A DNA stretch of 64,000 nt from Gammaproteobacteria bacterium. Lineage in GTDB: Bacteria > Pseudomonadota > Gammaproteobacteria > JAJRRL01. Made by a program: the position numbers and the translations under genes. Positions 62,122 through 64,000 of the stretch are shown piece by piece. How positions within the stretch are numbered: the first letter of the stretch is position 1; each line of letters opens with the position of its first letter. The notes beneath the pieces were generated by a model. That model did no database searches, was not told the origin of the DNA, and saw only the letters and a list, made by a program, of their open reading frames with translations. The stretch spans positions 1 to 64,000 of the forward strand of contig JAJRRL010000040.1 of the NCBI GenBank assembly GCA_024279495.1, written 5' to 3'.

Positions 62122-62745
62122 CTAAACGTTCAGCAGCTCACGCATTTTTGCTGTGATCATGTCGATAGCAATTCGGTTTTCGCCACCTATGGGGACAATC
62201 ACATCGGCATAGCGTTTGCCAGGTTCGATAAATTGAAGGTACATGGGGCGAACGGTGTTTTGGTATTGCGTCAGGATAGATTCCAAAGGTCTGCCGCGGT
62301 TAGCGATGTCTCGTTGCAATCGGCGAATGAGGCAAATATCCAAGGCCGTATCCATAAAAATTCGGATGTCCATTTGTTCGCGAACTTGGGAGTCGGAGAA
62401 CAATAAGATTCCTTCCAGCACAATAATTCGTTGGTTTCCAGCGATGTGTTGAGTTTCTTCTGCTCGAGTGTGTTGTGTGTAGTCGTAGGTGGGGATATCG
62501 ACGCTTTGGCCTGCCTGTAGCTTTTTGAGGTGCTCTACCAGCAGATCATGTTCAAAAGCGTTTGGATGATCATAGTTTGCTTTTGCGCGTTCCTCGAGGG
62601 GCAGGTCGCTTTGGTCTTTATAATAGGAGTCTTCGGAGATGATCACTACCTTTTCTGAGCAAAGCTCAGAGACGATAGTTCTAGCTAGCAGGCTTTTTCC
62701 TGACGCGGAAGGACCGGCAATACCAATAATGATTGTCTGTGACAC
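62122..62745 (-). CDS. udk: Uridine kinase
   Basis: Udk phosphorylates uridine and cytidine in pyrimidine salvage. The 207 residues match the family. Walker A is GPSASGKSLLA near residue 11. EDSYYKDQSDLPLEERAKAN near 37 gives YDHPNAFEHDLL, the conserved substrate segment. VLEGILLFSD near 108 is the Walker B region, and RRLQRDIANRGR near 142 follows. The start is the GTG at 62745 with AAGAGG eight bases upstream; an in-frame extension to 62874 is not family-like and overlaps smrB. Confidence 0.93.
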   Translation of the reverse strand: MSQTIIIGIAGPSASGKSLLARTIVSELCSEKVVIISEDSYYKDQSDLPLEERAKANYDHPNAFEHDLLVEHLKKLQAGQSVDIPTYDYTQHTRAEETQHIAGNQRIIVLEGILLFSDSQVREQMDIRIFMDTALDICLIRRLQRDIANRGRPLESILTQYQNTVRPMYLQFIEPGKRYADVIVPIGGENRIAIDMITAKMRELLNV

Positions 62746-62794
62746 AGTAATAGCCTCTTTACATGATAGGGTCTCTTGTCGAGGTAGTGAGAGG

Positions 62795-63349
62795 CTATTC
62801 CGAAGAAGGCCTTTTGGAGGATAGCAACACATAGATAGCGCCGGATCCACCATCTCTCGGGCAAGATTGGACAAATGCTAACACATTTTCTAGCGAAGGC
62901 AACCACTGGTTGAGCAGGTTTTTGAGTTTTGGTGGGTTCTTAGTGTCTCGAAGGCCTTTTCCATGGATAAAGAGAACACAACGAAGCCCTTTTTCTTGGG
63001 CTAGAAGCAGGCATTCGTGAGCTTTTCTTTGGGCTTCTTCAGGAATAAGGCCATGTAAATCCAGGCGGAGCTCGGGTTTGATTTTACCTGACCTTAGGCG
63101 CTGAATTTGTTTTTGGCTAATACCGCCTTGAGTATAATGAAGTCGGCAATCACGGCCTACCCAGTCTGAATCAGAGAGGTTATCCAGCAAGCTATTTGCA
63201 TTTTGATGATAAGGGGGTGTGTCAGCCCCGACAGCATGGGCTTGTTCAGGGGTTAATTGCTTTGGTGAGTCGTCATAACCTTGGTCACTGATGACCTCAA
63301 TGGCATCACGAAATAAGCGGCGTTCTTTATCGGAGAGGTGGTCTGGCAT
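62795..63349 (-). CDS. smrB: Smr-domain endonuclease SmrB-like
   Basis: SmrB cleaves mRNA at collided ribosomes in E. coli. The 184 residues have an N-terminal region typical of YfcN/SmrB and a C-terminal Smr domain with the LDLHGLIPEEAQRKAHECLL motif near 97, the HGKG segment (VLFIHGKGLRDT near 125) and a late GGSGAIYVLL near 166. It is divergent from prmB, as yfcN and prmB are in E. coli, which supports SmrB rather than SmrA. udk lies 50 bp downstream. Confidence 0.88.
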   Translation of the reverse strand: MPDHLSDKERRLFRDAIEVISDQGYDDSPKQLTPEQAHAVGADTPPYHQNANSLLDNLSDSDWVGRDCRLHYTQGGISQKQIQRLRSGKIKPELRLDLHGLIPEEAQRKAHECLLLAQEKGLRCVLFIHGKGLRDTKNPPKLKNLLNQWLPSLENVLAFVQSCPRDGGSGAIYVLLSSKRPSSE

Positions 63350-63444
63350 GATGATGAGCTCGGGGGCTATTTATGATAGAGTGGGCAAACTTTAGGTATG
63401 TACCTTAAGATACATGGCCTAGTCTATCGCAACTGGAGCCAGAC

Positions 63445-64000
63445 ATGAACCTGCAGAAAAAAGAGGCCTTAGCCCACCTGACTAGCCTATCTGATTGGTT
63501 ACGCTGGGTATTTAGTTGTTTGAACCAAGCTGACATTTATTTAGGGCATGGGATTGATTCGTGCTGGGATGAGGCGCTGCAGTTGGTTTTATCAGCGCTT
63601 TCTTTGCCATTGGATCCAGATGAGCTTGTGTATCAAGCAACTCTCTTGCCGCATGAACGCGAAAAAATCATTGATTATCTAGATCGGCGAGTGAATAAGC
63701 GAGAGCCTTTGGCCTATATCATCAAAAAAGCGTGGTTTATGGGGATGCCTTTTTATGTGGATTCACGCGTACTGATTCCCAGGTCACCTTTTGGAGAATG
63801 GATAGAGAGGGCGTTTTCACCGTGGGTGGATGCTGATAAAATCACATCCATCTGTGATATTGGTACTGGTAGCGGTTGTATTGCTATTGCCAGTGCGGCA
63901 GTGTTTGATAACGCTAGTGTTGATGCGATCGACATCAGCTCCGATGCTTTGGCTGTGGCAAAACACAATGTGGATGAGTATGGTTTAGCTGATCGTGTTA
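63445..64000 (+). CDS. prmB: 50S ribosomal protein L3 glutamine methyltransferase PrmB (partial)
   Basis: PrmB methylates a glutamine of ribosomal protein L3. The gene starts at the ATG at 63445 with GGAG seven bases upstream and is cut by the window end after 185 codons; the full protein is usually near 300-310 residues. Visible parts are the N-terminal helical domain (FSCLNQADIYLGHGIDSCWD near 25), the KREPLAYIIKKAWFMGMPFY region near 87 and VLIPRSPFGEWIE near 110. The SAM-binding CDIGTGSGCIAIASA is near 138. Divergent smrB upstream supports PrmB over PrmC. Confidence 0.92.
   Translation, partial: MNLQKKEALAHLTSLSDWLRWVFSCLNQADIYLGHGIDSCWDEALQLVLSALSLPLDPDELVYQATLLPHEREKIIDYLDRRVNKREPLAYIIKKAWFMGMPFYVDSRVLIPRSPFGEWIERAFSPWVDADKITSICDIGTGSGCIAIASAAVFDNASVDAIDISSDALAVAKHNVDEYGLADRV

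Overview
The window is about 64 kb of gammaproteobacterial chromosome that looks like a host-associated member of the Legionellales (inference). The supporting signs are a Mip-type FKBP isomerase, three outer-membrane proteins resembling the Legionella major outer membrane / Lpg1974 family, a GnnA-like oxidoreductase next to lpxB, a leucine dehydrogenase plus branched-chain 2-oxoacid dehydrogenase operon, and several ankyrin, TPR or membrane-hairpin proteins of unknown function that look like secreted-effector candidates. Only the standard genetic code is needed, and TGA is used as an ordinary stop in several genes. I found no rRNA, CRISPR array, transposase, integrase or prophage; the right edge cuts prmB.

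Layout. 0.2-2.2 kb (-): gnnA-like and lpxB (lipid A). 2.7-7.2 kb (+): tadA and two paralogous ankyrin/membrane-hairpin genes. 7.5-10.9 kb (+): ppa, mip, a PQ-loop membrane protein and a kinase-like unknown. 10.9-15.2 kb (-): a translationally coupled leucine dehydrogenase-E1alpha-E1beta-E2 operon. 15.4-18.9 kb (-): two unknown proteins with C-terminal membrane hairpins, one with long Asn and Glu triplet-repeat tracts. 19.0-22.6 kb (+): ribD, an FMN riboswitch, then ribE-ribBA-ribH. 22.8-27.6 kb (+): three outer-membrane porin paralogues, two of them with duplicated leader and promoter. 28.2-30.5 kb (-): dacA-dat-ybeD. 30.7-35.0 kb (+): ndk-rlmN-rodZ-like-hisS-yfgM. 35.5-38.7 kb (-): a hybrid histidine kinase, then ispA and xseB. 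38.8-42.2 kb (+): a Mla/MCE-type lipid ABC transporter with a lipoprotein. 43.0-45.1 kb: a TPR gene with an in-frame TGA near its start and a small secreted Cys-containing protein. 45.2-52.6 kb (+): tRNA-Leu, tig-clpP-clpX-lon, pmbA. 52.6-54.9 kb (+): kbl-tdh. 55.5-57.0 kb (+): an unknown gene and a truncated paralogue. 57.0-61.2 kb (+): etfB-etfA, an aromatic amino acid permease, a small anchored protein, lepB. 61.7-64.0 kb: a small secreted Cys-rich protein, udk and smrB (-), prmB (+).

The most distinctive non-genic feature is a dense set of interspersed palindromic repeats filling nearly every gap longer than about 300 bp. One family (R1) has about twenty half-elements. Five pairs are convergent and form composite elements of about 215-220 bp (one about 250 bp) with 20-bp terminal inverted repeats, like a MITE. 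Half-elements carry alternative hairpin arms whose sequences differ but whose pairing is kept. A second palindromic family (R2) lies directly after the stop codons of the MCE lipoprotein gene and lepB. No mobilising enzyme is visible here.

All family assignments come from motif and length recognition by eye. No homology search, codon statistics or structure prediction was run.
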